Assembly (NCBI GenBank): GCA_963771705.1
Contig: CAVYUP010000013.1
Location: forward strand, 175,903 to 239,902
Direction: 5' to 3'
Length of the DNA stretch: 64,000 bases
Source: DATFVA01 sp963771705
GTDB taxonomy: Bacteria; Bacteroidota; Ignavibacteria; Ignavibacteriales; Ignavibacteriaceae
The position numbers and the translations under genes are program-made. Below the pieces are notes generated by a model. The model did not search any database. It saw nothing but the letters and a program-made list of their open reading frames with translations, and was not told where the DNA came from. This document shows positions 54,454 through 63,696 of the stretch, one piece after another (positions within the stretch are counted from its first letter, which is position 1; each line of letters starts with the position of its first letter).

Positions 54454-56445
54454 CTACTTGATGAGAAGCATCTTACGGACCGAGACATGGCTGCCGGCTT
54501 CCAATCTATAAAAATAGATACCGCTGGGAATGCTCTGAGCGTTAAACCTAACGCTGTAAATACCGGGCTCCCTTTCTTCCTTTATCAGTACAGCGACCTC
54601 ACCCCCCAGGATATTATAAACTCTCAGTGAAACAAACGATTTTTCAGGGACCCTGAATGTTATATTTGTTGAGGGGTTAAAGGGATTAGGATAATTCCGC
54701 TCAAGAACAAATTCCCCGGGTGAAATAACTTCCGCTTCTGCAGCTTCGGAATACTTAAAACTTCCGTCAAAATCTATCTGTTTTAACCGGTAAAGGTAAG
54801 TCCCCGGATTTACATTATCATCACTAAAGGTATAGGTATGCTTCTCTAATGTAGACCCCTTCCCACCTATAAATCCAGCATCAACCCAATTTTGCAATTT
54901 TGCACCCTTGTCTTTTTGTAATCTCTGTACCTCAAATCCCCTGTTATTTATCTCTGTTGCCGTTATCCAGTTAAGAATTACACTATTTCCGCTTACTTCA
55001 GCTGAGAAAGAAACAAGTTCAACAGGTGTCTGATTTGGAACTAACTGAACATCCAGGTTGGTGCTTTGGAAATTATTAACCTGAATATTCGATATTGTCT
55101 GGGGGAAATAATTATCAGCAGAAAACGTTAAGCTGTAAGTTCCTGCGGCTATCATACGATAATATCCGCCGGTAAGTGAATCGGAATATATTTCCGAATT
55201 ATCCATATCGTGAGCCGTAACTTCAACTTTTGCTTTAACAGGATTTCCGGCGGTATCAGTTACCATTCCTCTTATTCCATAATATGTATTCTCTATATAA
55301 TCCAGGAACGATTCCTTATTATAATACCAGTAAGCCGGCAGGGAAGAGGCTGCCGGAGTTTTGGTATCAGAGATCTCTATGGTAACCTCCCGGCCATGAT
55401 GGAAGTAAGTGAAGAAATCCTGTCTGCCTCCTGTAACACGGTACCAGGCGTATCCGTTTGTTATGCCGTCATTAAATCCGCTCATATAGCCGGCAGGACT
55501 ATTAGCCTGCGCGGTATCGGCATACAAATGCGAGATCAGCATCCACCAGGTATTATCTGGATGGAGTCGTGACCACGTATCCCATGGATAGTTAACTACT
55601 TCGGCTCCTCCGTGAAAATTTGCTGACAGTACAAAATTGTTATTTTCAGCGAGAGTTTTCATAACAATGGTTTCAGGCTGCCATGCATGTCCATCCGGGT
55701 GAGGTCCGGCTGCAGGATCAGGGAAATTCCTGTTTATATCAATTCCGTTGGCATTATATCTCGTTGCCCCGTATACAGTCCCATTACCGCCATGGTAAGT
55801 GCCGTCGGGGTTTGCAAGAGGATTTATCCAGATCTCATCGCTGTTTATCAAATCAGTTAATCGTGCATCTGTTCCATAGGAAGTTAAAAGAGTATCAATA
55901 AGCCGCAGCATCAGTACATACCCCGTTGTTTCATCACCGTGCATTGAGGATGAAAACATAAACTGGGGTTCAGCTTCCCTTACCACTGCATTATCAGAGA
56001 TCTTAACAAATAGTATATGTCTTCCCTGTACAGTAGTTCCTGCATCCACAAGCTGACAGATATCAGGATGATTGGCAGCAAACTGATTCATCATTGAGAC
56101 ATAGGCTTCATAGGTGGGATAAACGTTCCAATCCAGAATTGACTGAGGGTTATCGCTCATCGTCGGAACGATAAGTTTCCCCGGAGCAGTTAATATTTTA
56201 AGTTCGTACCCTGTTTTCAAAAAATTATTGTACTGTTCTTCATTCGCATAAGCAAAAGCCGTATCTCCCTTAACGTTATCGATGGATATCATCCGCGATA
56301 GTTCATTCAGATCTGTTTTGGATGTGAATCCAAACTTGAAATAAACTTCAATATTTTCCTTAAAGAAATTGTGGTCTAATTCCTGCGAAAGTATCGATGA
56401 CGAAATTGTTAAAGCGAGCAGCGTGCTAAGTAAAGTTCTGAACAT
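54454..56445 (-). CDS. secreted M14 zinc carboxypeptidase with C-terminal sorting domain
   Basis: 663 residues from the ATG at 56445, which is preceded by GGTGGAG; a GTG three codons earlier overlaps this site. Signal peptide 'LLSTLLALTISSSILSQ'. The M14 catalytic domain has 'QFMFSSSMHGDETTGYVLML' (zinc His and Glu), 'IWINPLANPDGTYHGGNG', 'NGIDINRNFPDP', 'SANFHGGAEVVNYPWDTW' (third ligand) and 'REVTIEISDTKTP' (catalytic Glu). A carboxypeptidase-regulatory-like beta domain follows ('GIRGMVTDTAGNPVKAKVEV'), then the linker domain and sorting domain ('LERNYPNPFNPSTNITFRVP' to 'SVRKMLLIK'). Confidence 0.93.
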   Translation of the reverse strand: MFRTLLSTLLALTISSSILSQELDHNFFKENIEVYFKFGFTSKTDLNELSRMISIDNVKGDTAFAYANEEQYNNFLKTGYELKILTAPGKLIVPTMSDNPQSILDWNVYPTYEAYVSMMNQFAANHPDICQLVDAGTTVQGRHILFVKISDNAVVREAEPQFMFSSSMHGDETTGYVLMLRLIDTLLTSYGTDARLTDLINSDEIWINPLANPDGTYHGGNGTVYGATRYNANGIDINRNFPDPAAGPHPDGHAWQPETIVMKTLAENNNFVLSANFHGGAEVVNYPWDTWSRLHPDNTWWMLISHLYADTAQANSPAGYMSGFNDGITNGYAWYRVTGGRQDFFTYFHHGREVTIEISDTKTPAASSLPAYWYYNKESFLDYIENTYYGIRGMVTDTAGNPVKAKVEVTAHDMDNSEIYSDSLTGGYYRMIAAGTYSLTFSADNYFPQTISNIQVNNFQSTNLDVQLVPNQTPVELVSFSAEVSGNSVILNWITATEINNRGFEVQRLQKDKGAKLQNWVDAGFIGGKGSTLEKHTYTFSDDNVNPGTYLYRLKQIDFDGSFKYSEAAEAEVISPGEFVLERNYPNPFNPSTNITFRVPEKSFVSLRVYNILGGEVAVLIKEEREPGIYSVRFNAQSIPSGIYFYRLEAGSHVSVRKMLLIK

Positions 56446-56518
56446 AGTCTCCACCTGAAAAATATCAGAAAATATCGTACTTAAACTTACTTTATTCCTT
56501 ATTATAAGTCGACAAAAA

Positions 56519-56614
56519 TCACTTTAAAAGAACCATTTTCTTCGACTGGATGAAGTTCCCTGCCTCTATCCTGTATATGTAAATGAATTCATCTCCAAAA
56601 TCAATATTCTGCAG
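56519..56614 (-). pseudogene. orphan remnant of a C-terminal sorting domain
   Basis: On the minus strand a 31-codon frame reads 'LQNIDFGDEFIYIYRIEAGN' then 'FIQSKKMVLLK' and a stop. This is the last third of a sorting domain. No intact upstream part is present, so it is a deletion relic of another secreted protein gene. Confidence 0.65.
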
Positions 56615-56673
56615 TTTAGAACTTCTAAACGCCTCTTAATAGCCTTACTTGCATCCGTCCAGGAAGATCTTCG

Positions 56674-56739
56674 AACGTTTTCACAACGTTTTCACAACGT
56701 ATTCAGAACGTTTTCAGAACGTTTTCAGAACGTTTTCAG
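56674..56739 (-). repeat. six 11-bp tandem repeats, CTGAAAACGTT type, opposite orientation to the 19246 array
   Basis: Six contiguous 11-bp units. On the minus strand: three CTGAAAACGTT, one CTGAATACGTT, then two GTGAAAACGTT. As at 19246-19322, the array begins after AAAGTAT and ends with unit(s) starting in G, so the internal order is conserved. It lies in the gap between the PEGA lipoprotein and the M14 gene, with no gene inside. Confidence 0.95.
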
Positions 56740-56839
56740 ATACTTTTTACCCTGGGGTTGGTATTTATTTATCCTGATCTTCTTAGGGGACTGTTGGAAT
56801 TGAAGCTTTAAATAAAGGACTCGATATTTTGTTTTCAAC

Positions 56840-56873
56840 AAAAAAAAGCCGTGAAGAGTAAACTCCACGGCTT
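56840..56873 (-). terminator. rho-independent terminator of the PEGA lipoprotein gene
   Basis: Read on the minus strand: AAGCCGTGGAGT, loop, then CTTCACGGCTT (one mismatch/wobble region) followed by a run of T. It begins about 20 bp after the stop codon. Confidence 0.85.
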
Positions 56874-56894
56874 CTATCCTAGAAGAGTTAAATA

Positions 56895-57674
56895 TTAGAA
56901 TCTATTGTCGGCACCAATATTATTGTACAGCCATTTGACCTCCACCCAGGAAGGATCATTCTGTCCAGTGCCTATATGATAATTTGTTACAATTAACTTA
57001 GAGTAGTTCCCATCGTCATCATAAAGGAAAACATAATTAGTTTCATGGTCCCCCATATGATCAGTCCAATTACCACCTAGCGGATAAGTCGGAGAATCTT
57101 CACCGTCTGTTATATCGGTTCCATTTCCAACATAAAATGCCGTCTGACGTGTAAGTCCCTGGCTTGTGTTTAGATTAGCACTCTGAACGAGATATGACTG
57201 TCCTCCTGTACCGCTCGAAGAATAATAAATATCGACCTTACCTTTATCTGCACTCGAAACTCCATAAGCGCTGCCAGTGGAAAGATCAATTCCGCTAGGC
57301 TGCGTATTAGGATCTGTGCCTGCGGTTTCCCATATTTTTACCGGTCCGTACATCGTAGTGCTTAAGGTTGAAACAAGAGTTATCTGTTTCGTGGTCTGTA
57401 GATTTGCCTGAACCGTAACGGTAAAAGTAGTATCACTATAACCGCTTAAGCTCAGCGTAACAGAATGCTGTCCTGTTGAAACGTTGCTTACGCTGTCAGG
57501 AGTTGTTTTGCCTGTATTTGTACCGTCCAGTGTAATGGAGGCGCCTGTCGGACTAGTGTTAATAAATATCGAGCCTGTATCTTGAACGGGCGGGGGATTA
57601 GTAGTCGTATCAGAACACGAAGCTATTAAAAATCCCAATATTAGAGTTAGAGGTAGAAAAATATATTTTCTCAT
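56895..57674 (-). CDS. PEGA-domain lipoprotein
   Basis: 259 residues. Lipobox 'LIASCSDTT' (Cys near 20) shows a lipid-anchored protein. Residues ~34-92 are a PEGA domain ('SIFINTSPTGASITLDGTNT', 'GQHSVTLSLSGYSDTTFTVT'). The remaining ~150 residues contain many Gly/Asp/Asn ('DKGKVDIYYSSSGTGGQSYL', 'LTRQTAFYVGNGTDITDGED') and have no recognised family. It follows the neighbouring lipoprotein gene by 18 bp and has its own terminator. Confidence 0.85.
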   Translation of the reverse strand: MRKYIFLPLTLILGFLIASCSDTTTNPPPVQDTGSIFINTSPTGASITLDGTNTGKTTPDSVSNVSTGQHSVTLSLSGYSDTTFTVTVQANLQTTKQITLVSTLSTTMYGPVKIWETAGTDPNTQPSGIDLSTGSAYGVSSADKGKVDIYYSSSGTGGQSYLVQSANLNTSQGLTRQTAFYVGNGTDITDGEDSPTYPLGGNWTDHMGDHETNYVFLYDDDGNYSKLIVTNYHIGTGQNDPSWVEVKWLYNNIGADNRF

Positions 57675-57692
57675 AATTATTCCTTTCAGTTA

Positions 57693-58184
57693 TTATTTCT
57701 TTGTAAAAGTAAAATTCGCTTTGTTGCCATCTAGCTTTAATGTAGATGTGCCGGTAATCTTTTTGCCATCATCAGAAAGAGTGGCGTCGTAAGTTGCTTC
57801 AGATCTGCTCTTCACTTCATCCTTCATCGTCATTTTCTTGTCATTCTGAAAGTTTCCGTCGATCGTTTTCTTCATTGGTTCGCGGTACTGCACTGTGAGA
57901 TAAGCAGTAAAGTTTTCTGCATTTTGATCTGTAATCTTCAAGGTAGCGCTGTGGGACTCAAATGTGCCCGTCCAGGTTCCTGTAATATCGGGATATTTCT
58001 GGGTGGTATCAGCCATGGCAGTAGTGTCAGGCTGCGCCATATTTGTCGTATCCGTCATCGTGTTTTCTCCCCCGGGTGTTTCTGTCTTTTTTTCACATCC
58101 GCTGGAGATCAAAACAAGAGAAGTAACCAAAAACAGGACGGAGAGATATTTACTTAAAGATGTCTTTGTTGCCTTTTTGAACAT
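57693..58184 (-). CDS. small lipoprotein of unknown function
   Basis: 163 residues. The signal peptide ends in the lipobox 'LVLISSGCEKK' (Cys near 30), followed by a Thr/Asp-rich linker ('TMTDTTNMAQPDTTAMADTT'). The C-terminal ~95 residues look like a lipocalin-like small beta barrel ('ITGTWTGTFESHSATLKITD', 'ATYDATLSDDGKKITGTSTL'). It is the first gene of a pair with the PEGA lipoprotein. Confidence 0.75.
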   Translation of the reverse strand: MFKKATKTSLSKYLSVLFLVTSLVLISSGCEKKTETPGGENTMTDTTNMAQPDTTAMADTTQKYPDITGTWTGTFESHSATLKITDQNAENFTAYLTVQYREPMKKTIDGNFQNDKKMTMKDEVKSRSEATYDATLSDDGKKITGTSTLKLDGNKANFTFTKK

Positions 58185-59409
58185 CCTAACTCCTTTTCTT
58201 AAAATAATTTAAATGTTTACTTAGCTGCAAAGAAACATAAGCAAATAAAGCAAAACTATCTATTGATTCAGTCATCTATATTGTATGATGTGATCTTGCT
58301 TTTATAATCAAAAGGTAGACACTACGTTATATTTCCAACAAATCTGAGACCATTATCCGGATTTCTGTCTGGCTTATCATTTAAAAATATCCAGTCTTAT
58401 TAGGGATATAGGCTTAACAGGCTATTCGGTCCGACTATTAATATACTGACACAATTATCTGCCAGCTGCTATGACCGGGTGAGCTAAGATTTCCGCACCC
58501 TAATCTATCCCCAAACTCGGCCGTAGTCCTCAACAAGCCTCAAGGTCTTTCAAACAATCCTAAAATTCTGGAAGCTGCTGAGCATTGATAGCCCGAATGT
58601 TATATTCCCTTAAGCGCAGGCCGCAGATAATCAAAGGAATACCAACAATAGATCCTATTATGGTCAGACATTCTATCGCGCCGATTATTATATAAAAGAT
58701 TCGGACAAAGTTCATATCTCCGGCCATCCTACTAACAATAATGTGGAACCCAGGGGAAATGTAAATAGCAGTAACGTAGTTTAAATCCAGGTAATGCAAA
58801 CTGATGTGAATTTACAAAAAATATAATCAATTACCCGACCTTAATTTTAATAGTATATCAATATGTGGTTTTATCTAGAACTAGGTATTAATTATGAGTC
58901 TGCCACAAAGTTATTCCTTGTGCAACCGGTCTTCAAAAGATCAAACTCTTCTAAGTTCAGCCGCAGAAGGGTAATAATGGTTAGCGAGGGGTAAGATTCC
59001 GGTAGAACTTTTATACCGATGGAAAATATTTACTTGTAAATCTTACTAAAACCAAAAATGTCGCTTCTAAATCCTGTATAATCATTTTATATATGCACTT
59101 CCGGGCCATTGGCATATTATTTTCTTCATTAAACTGTCTTTGAAATTATGGTATAAAAATTAAGTCAGGTTATAAATACTAAAGAAATTTCCTGACGAAT
59201 TAAGAACCCGGTAAAAAATTCTCTACCAGCAAACCTTACCGGTAAATAAAATTCAGAAACAAAATAGTTGCTCTTTATATAATGTATACAACCCCTGATT
59301 ACCTGCTGGCACGAATCCTGTTAATCAGAAAAGAGCTTAGAAATTTTGATCGTAACTAATTGTTAAGAACACTTAATAAACAAATCACAACAAAATAAGG
59401 AGATCTGTA
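58185..59409. other. 1.2-kb gene-poor AT-rich region before the pilin-like gene
   Basis: No intact gene is convincing. It contains a small membrane-protein remnant (58560-58799), a weak sigma-54-like sequence (59307-59323), and a short inverted pair CCGGTAA...TTACCGG (59208-59240). The AAGGAGA site before the pilin-like ATG closes it. Confidence 0.6.
58560..58799 (-). pseudogene. possible decayed small membrane protein (DUF5362-like)
   Basis: The frame holds 'MNFVRIFYIIIGAIECLTII' and 'GSIVGIPLIICGLRLREYN', two adjoining hydrophobic segments with the G-I-P-L-I-I-x-G-L-R-L signature of small DUF5362-like proteins. After 'INAQQLPEF' a TAG interrupts a continuation ('DCLKDLEAC'). The region upstream of the Met has no family character. 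I rate it a relic and not an active gene. Confidence 0.4.
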
Positions 59410-59832
59410 ATGGGTCAACAACAACTTCTCTTAATTGTACTTGGTGTTATCGTAGTTGGTATAGCTGTAGTAGTCGGTATCAACCTATTCAACGCAAACG
59501 CTGAAACCTCTACACAGGATTCTCTCGTTTCTCAGGGAACAAATCTTGGAGCAATGGCACAGCAATATTATAAAAAACCAGTAGCTATGGGCGGCGGCGG
59601 AAACTCATTTACAACCGCGAATGGTGGAATTGGATTCGAAACATTTTTTAATAATTTACCTCCGAATCTGAAGGTATCAAGTGATGCCGATTGGACAAAA
59701 GTAACTGTTGACGTAGCTGATACTGCTGTAATTTTGACTGCTACACCAATCGATGATAGTTACAAGTGGACCGTCCAAACAACTGTTTACCCATCTACAA
59801 TCTTATCAACGGTTGTTCAGCCGGGTACCTAA
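59410..59832 (+). CDS. type IV pilin-like protein with almost no leader peptide
   Basis: 140 residues. The N-terminus MGQQQLLLIVLGVIVVGI is a long hydrophobic helix like the core of type IV pilins, but there is no basic leader and no F-T-L-x-E. If processed at Gly-Gln the leader would be only Met-Gly. The rest is a small polar domain with a Gly-rich stretch ('PVAMGGGGNSFTTANGGIGF') and beta-like C-terminus ending 'VVQPGT'. It has a strong AAGGAGA site and its own terminator at 59862-59892. A PilC/GspF-like gene 4 kb downstream supports a pilus or secretion link. The function is inferred. Confidence 0.7.
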   Translation: MGQQQLLLIVLGVIVVGIAVVVGINLFNANAETSTQDSLVSQGTNLGAMAQQYYKKPVAMGGGGNSFTTANGGIGFETFFNNLPPNLKVSSDADWTKVTVDVADTAVILTATPIDDSYKWTVQTTVYPSTILSTVVQPGT

Positions 59833-59861
59833 TTCTCTTAGGACATCAAATTTATTTCTTA

Positions 59862-59892
59862 AGGCTGTAAAATATTACAGCCTTTTTTTTTA
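59862..59892 (+). terminator. rho-independent terminator after the pilin-like gene
   Basis: AGGCTGTAA, AATA loop, TTACAGCCT, then nine T. Confidence 0.92.
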
Positions 59893-59992
59893 AAAATCCT
59901 AACCAAATCCTTCTATTCAATATTAATTATGATAAATTAAATTTGGCACTATATATGTAAATTTTGATAAGTATATTTATAAAAAAAATAAC

Positions 59993-61270
59993 ATGAACTA
60001 CCACCTCAAACTTTTCTTTCCTTATTGTATAATTACCTTCACAACTGTTGTTGTATTCTTTCAGAATCTGGGGTTCGATTATTCTTACCTTGATGATAAT
60101 TTAATTGTTTTTCAGGAATATCAAAAGATTAATTCTATATCAAAGGTTCCGTACGCATTCACTGGCGGCTATTTATATGATACATATTACAGACCGATTG
60201 TAATGACGAGTTTCATAATTGATACGGCTATAGCCGGTCAATCTTCAACAATGTACCATTTAACAAATCTAATCCTTCACGTTCTGGTTTGTTTTCTTGT
60301 TTATTCTCTACTCAAGGAATTAACCCGAAAAGATATTCTTTCACTTATATTAACGCTCTTCTTTTGTATTCATCCGATAAACCTTAATTCTGTTTCATGG
60401 ATTGCCGGTAGAAATGATCTTCTTCTGACCTTTTTTACATTATCAAGTTTCCTTTCTTTCATCAAGTATGTTAATAATAAAAAGAAAACGTTTTTAATAT
60501 TATCTTCTCTGTTTTGTTTACTTGGAATGTTTAGTAAAGAAACTGCGATTCTAACTCCAGTTTTAATCATGTTTTATTTAGGTCTGATCAATGGATTTAA
60601 AATTAAACCAAGAATGAACCAAATGTTAGTTGTTATAATGACATATACTATCCCCGCTTTGATATATTTTATGTTTAGATTTATACTATCGCACGTAAAC
60701 GAACCAGGATCGATAGGACTTTCTGCATTTTTTACAAATCTTAATATTCCTTTCGAATATTTAAGTAAAATATTTTATTTGCCCGCTATTCTTCCGCTAT
60801 CAATGCCAAATAACGACCTCATGTTAGGGGGAATATTTCTTTTCGTAATCATCTTAACTATCATAATACTTAAAAGAAATGTCGAAAAAAAGATTGTCTA
60901 CTTAGGACTTACAATTTTTCTGCTGTTCGTTTTACCACCCTTATTTGTTCATATACCTGCGGATGATGGAGGGTTTAATTATATTGATTGTAGATTTTAT
61001 CTTCCGTTTTTTGGATTGCTTCTTATATTTGCAGCTATTGTAAAATCTTTTTGGCCACTCGCAATTTGGAAAAATCTCAATATAAAGGTCGGGACAACGA
61101 TATTGATCTCTATTTTTTTTGTTTATGTCCTTTTTTCCAATTTATCTCAAAATCAAAACTATAGTAATGGAAAGCTTTTTTGGGGGAGTGTTTTAATGGC
61201 TTACCCTGAAAGGGCGACTTACTGGATTGGATTGGGATATTACTATTTTGATAAACATGTATTTTCTTAA
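59993..61270 (+). CDS. GT-C type membrane glycosyltransferase-like protein (TMTC-like), N-terminal part of a frameshifted gene
   Basis: 425 residues with about ten membrane spans. Family marks are 'NLGFDYSYLDDNLIVFQEYQ', 'YYRPIVMTSFIIDTAIAG', 'IHPINLNSVSWIAGRNDLLL' and 'LLGMFSKETAILTPVLI', the pattern of bacterial GT-C/TMTC proteins that carry C-terminal TPRs. The frame ends at 'GYYYFDKHVFS' after a TTTT run at 61262-61265. Removing one T joins it to the TPR frame (61227-61775) as '...DKHVFLKAAECTKRA'. The full protein would be about 593 residues. Such enzymes use lipid-linked sugars. Its position behind a pilin-like gene hints at pilin glycosylation (inference). Confidence 0.8.
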   Translation: MNYHLKLFFPYCIITFTTVVVFFQNLGFDYSYLDDNLIVFQEYQKINSISKVPYAFTGGYLYDTYYRPIVMTSFIIDTAIAGQSSTMYHLTNLILHVLVCFLVYSLLKELTRKDILSLILTLFFCIHPINLNSVSWIAGRNDLLLTFFTLSSFLSFIKYVNNKKKTFLILSSLFCLLGMFSKETAILTPVLIMFYLGLINGFKIKPRMNQMLVVIMTYTIPALIYFMFRFILSHVNEPGSIGLSAFFTNLNIPFEYLSKIFYLPAILPLSMPNNDLMLGGIFLFVIILTIIILKRNVEKKIVYLGLTIFLLFVLPPLFVHIPADDGGFNYIDCRFYLPFFGLLLIFAAIVKSFWPLAIWKNLNIKVGTTILISIFFVYVLFSNLSQNQNYSNGKLFWGSVLMAYPERATYWIGLGYYYFDKHVFS

Positions 61271-61775
61271 AGCTGCAGAATGTACAAAACGGGCTATTTC
61301 TCTTAAACCCAGGATGAGCGAATATTACCTCAAAGCTGCCCTTGCATATGAAAAAGCTGGCGAATTGTCTAAGTCAAATCAAATGGTTGAGAAATTGCGT
61401 CAGTTTGATAAAAATAATCCGAGATGTTGTTTATTTCTTATTAAGAACAACCTAAAACTAGGGAACTTTGAGAAAGCCGTGATTATGAAAAAAGAGTTTG
61501 AAGATATTAAGATTACTAATCCGAAACAAAAGAGCGATATGTATTATTCTGCAGCTTCGAGTTTTATAGACTCAGAAAATTATGATCAGGCTCTGAATCT
61601 ATTATACACCGCAAAGAGCTGTCAACCAGGAAATCCTGCTCCATTGAATAATATTGGCGTATGCTTCTACTATTTGGGGAAACTTGACTCTGCTAGGAAG
61701 TATTTTTCCGAGGCAGTTAAAATTGATTCCTCAAATGTAGAATTTCAAAAAAACTTAAAACAAGTTAATCTTTAA
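61227..61775 (+). CDS. TPR domain, C-terminal part of the frameshifted GT-C gene
   Basis: TPR repeats: 'FLKAAECTKRAISLKPRMSE', 'YYLKAALAYEKAGELSKSNQ', 'APLNNIGVCFYYLGKLDSAR' and 'KYFSEAVKIDSSNVEFQKN'. The open frame can start at an internal ATG (61227 or 61257), but this overlaps the upstream gene and has no ribosome site. It is best read as the tail of the 59993 gene, shifted by one base. Confidence 0.75.
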   Translation: MDWDITILINMYFLKAAECTKRAISLKPRMSEYYLKAALAYEKAGELSKSNQMVEKLRQFDKNNPRCCLFLIKNNLKLGNFEKAVIMKKEFEDIKITNPKQKSDMYYSAASSFIDSENYDQALNLLYTAKSCQPGNPAPLNNIGVCFYYLGKLDSARKYFSEAVKIDSSNVEFQKNLKQVNL

Positions 61776-61884
61776 CCCATTATTCTTTATAAATAAAATA
61801 TATTACATCGGGAAAGTTTACAAATATTCAGGATCATTCAATTTCTAGAATAAATAGTATGAATAAAAATATCGAAAAATTTTG

Positions 61885-63496
61885 ATGAAAGTTTATCCAA
61901 AAAAATATTATATCGACATTTTTGCGATTCTCATATTGTTTATTCTCGGAGTTAAATATTTAAATGGTTTTGAAAGATTTATAGATATTGCATTATATGA
62001 TGAAAGCAACTACCTGGAACATGGTATAAATATATTCCGCTCCGGCTTTCCAAATGCTCAATCATCTCCGCTTTATTCAGCATGGTACTACTTTCTTTCG
62101 TTATTTCAATATGATACCATCAAACTATATTATTTAAACTATGAGTTACTGACTATTTTCTTGCCGATTACGATCTATTGTGTTATGCGCAGATACTTGG
62201 TTCCATTATTTCCATCATTTTTAATTTCAGTATTTCTTCTGGTCTCATATACAAACTTCGCTGCTTTTCCCAAGGTATGTCATTTTGCTATAATCCTTAT
62301 TATGTTCTCGTTAGTAATTTCCTCTTATTTTAATAGCTATTTCAATAAACTTACGGTGGTATTGATAAGTAGTTTTTTGATCTCCTATGTTCGGCCAGAG
62401 TTTTTTATTTCATTTTTACTCCTTTCTGTTGTATATATGGTAAACCTTGCTTACAACTTTAAGTCATTCGATTTAATAAAACTTTATAAATTTTCGGCAT
62501 CAGCTTTATTAATAATAATTAGTATTAGTTTTATAGGACTTCCGTTTTCTACAGGCGAAAGGAGTTTCCTAGCATTTAGCCAGCATTTTTCCTTAAATTG
62601 GGTGAACTGGGAGAAAAGTAATCTATCCCCTTGGTCAAGACATGACAGCAATAAAATAATCCGGGATAGCTTCAATGACTCTAAAACAATAATTGAATGT
62701 TATAAAACTAATCCCGCAATTTTTCTTAAAGCATTTAGGATATAACGAACGAATTTACCAGAAATATTTGCTTCCCAACTGCAGCACGCAACCCTGTTTT
62801 TTCCTGATTCAAAAGCATATAACAAATTAGAATCCTTGCTTCTCATCCTTGTAGTCTGTCTGTTTGCACTGTATAAAGTTAATAAGGGAGGGGAGGATAT
62901 AAAACGGCAGTTAAAAAATAACTATAATAAGAAAAAAGAATTATGGCTTTTTATTATTATTTATATAATCCCTATTATTATATCTAGTCTTATCATTTAC
63001 CCAAGGGAGCATTACTCATGATGTTAATCATATTAGTGGCTGTATTAACAGTTACATTGATTTTTCCCCCTGAGAGAAGATTTATGAGAACCTAATACGA
63101 TATTTATTTTCATTCTGGGCTTTTTGCTGTTCTTTGCCTCTCCTCAAATGTCAAAACTGAAAAATTATTCTGATTATCAACCCAATTTAACAGTAATTAA
63201 TTATTTAAAGTCTCTAAATATTTCTGAAGAGGTAATCTTTTAGAATCAGAGGGGGGATTATAATATTTATGCGGGATCAAATTATCACAGGGTGGCAGAA
63301 TATCAGAAAAATTGTGGATTTTAATGAATTTCTACATAAAATTGAAATTAATATGATACTTTTGGGAGGCAGACTTCAGCACGATGCACGTTTTATACAG
63401 GATAGTGAATGGCGGGATTTTTTAAGAAATTATAAGGATTTCGGATTTATTAAAAAAACCGTTCCTAATTCAGGATTTGAAATTTTAGCTGAATAA
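61885..63496 (+). pseudogene. heavily disrupted multi-membrane-span protein (GT-C-like)
   Basis: Pieces of one ~530-residue protein lie in successive frames. An intact first half (61885-62742) has about eight spans and 'DESNYLEHGINIFRSGF'. An in-frame TAA (62743-62745) is followed in the same frame by 'LPEIFASQLQHATLFFPDSK' and more spans to 63021. The next pieces are 'LMMLIILVAVLTVTLIF', then 'LGFLLFFASPQMSKLKNYSD', 'GDYNIYAGSNYHRVAEYQKN' and 'DFNEFLHKIEINMILLGGRL'. The last ends as '...FIKKTVPNSGFEILAE' at 63496. At least four frame or stop lesions are needed. The layout resembles dolichyl-phosphate-sugar-type GT-C proteins. Real decay and poor sequence are both possible. Confidence 0.75.
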
Positions 63497-63696
63497 AAAT
63501 TTAAAGTAGTTCTGATATCATGTTATATACTGGTTGTAGCTCCTCCCTCTTCACTAACCAAGCGTAGCGCTTCACCTGTAACTCTTTCAAGAATATCGAT
63601 TACAAAACCTCAAATTGGAGTTAAAAAAACTAATTTTTATTCTGGAATGAGAATTGCTCTATTTAATGAAAATTTATAAACAAGAGCAATTTTAAC

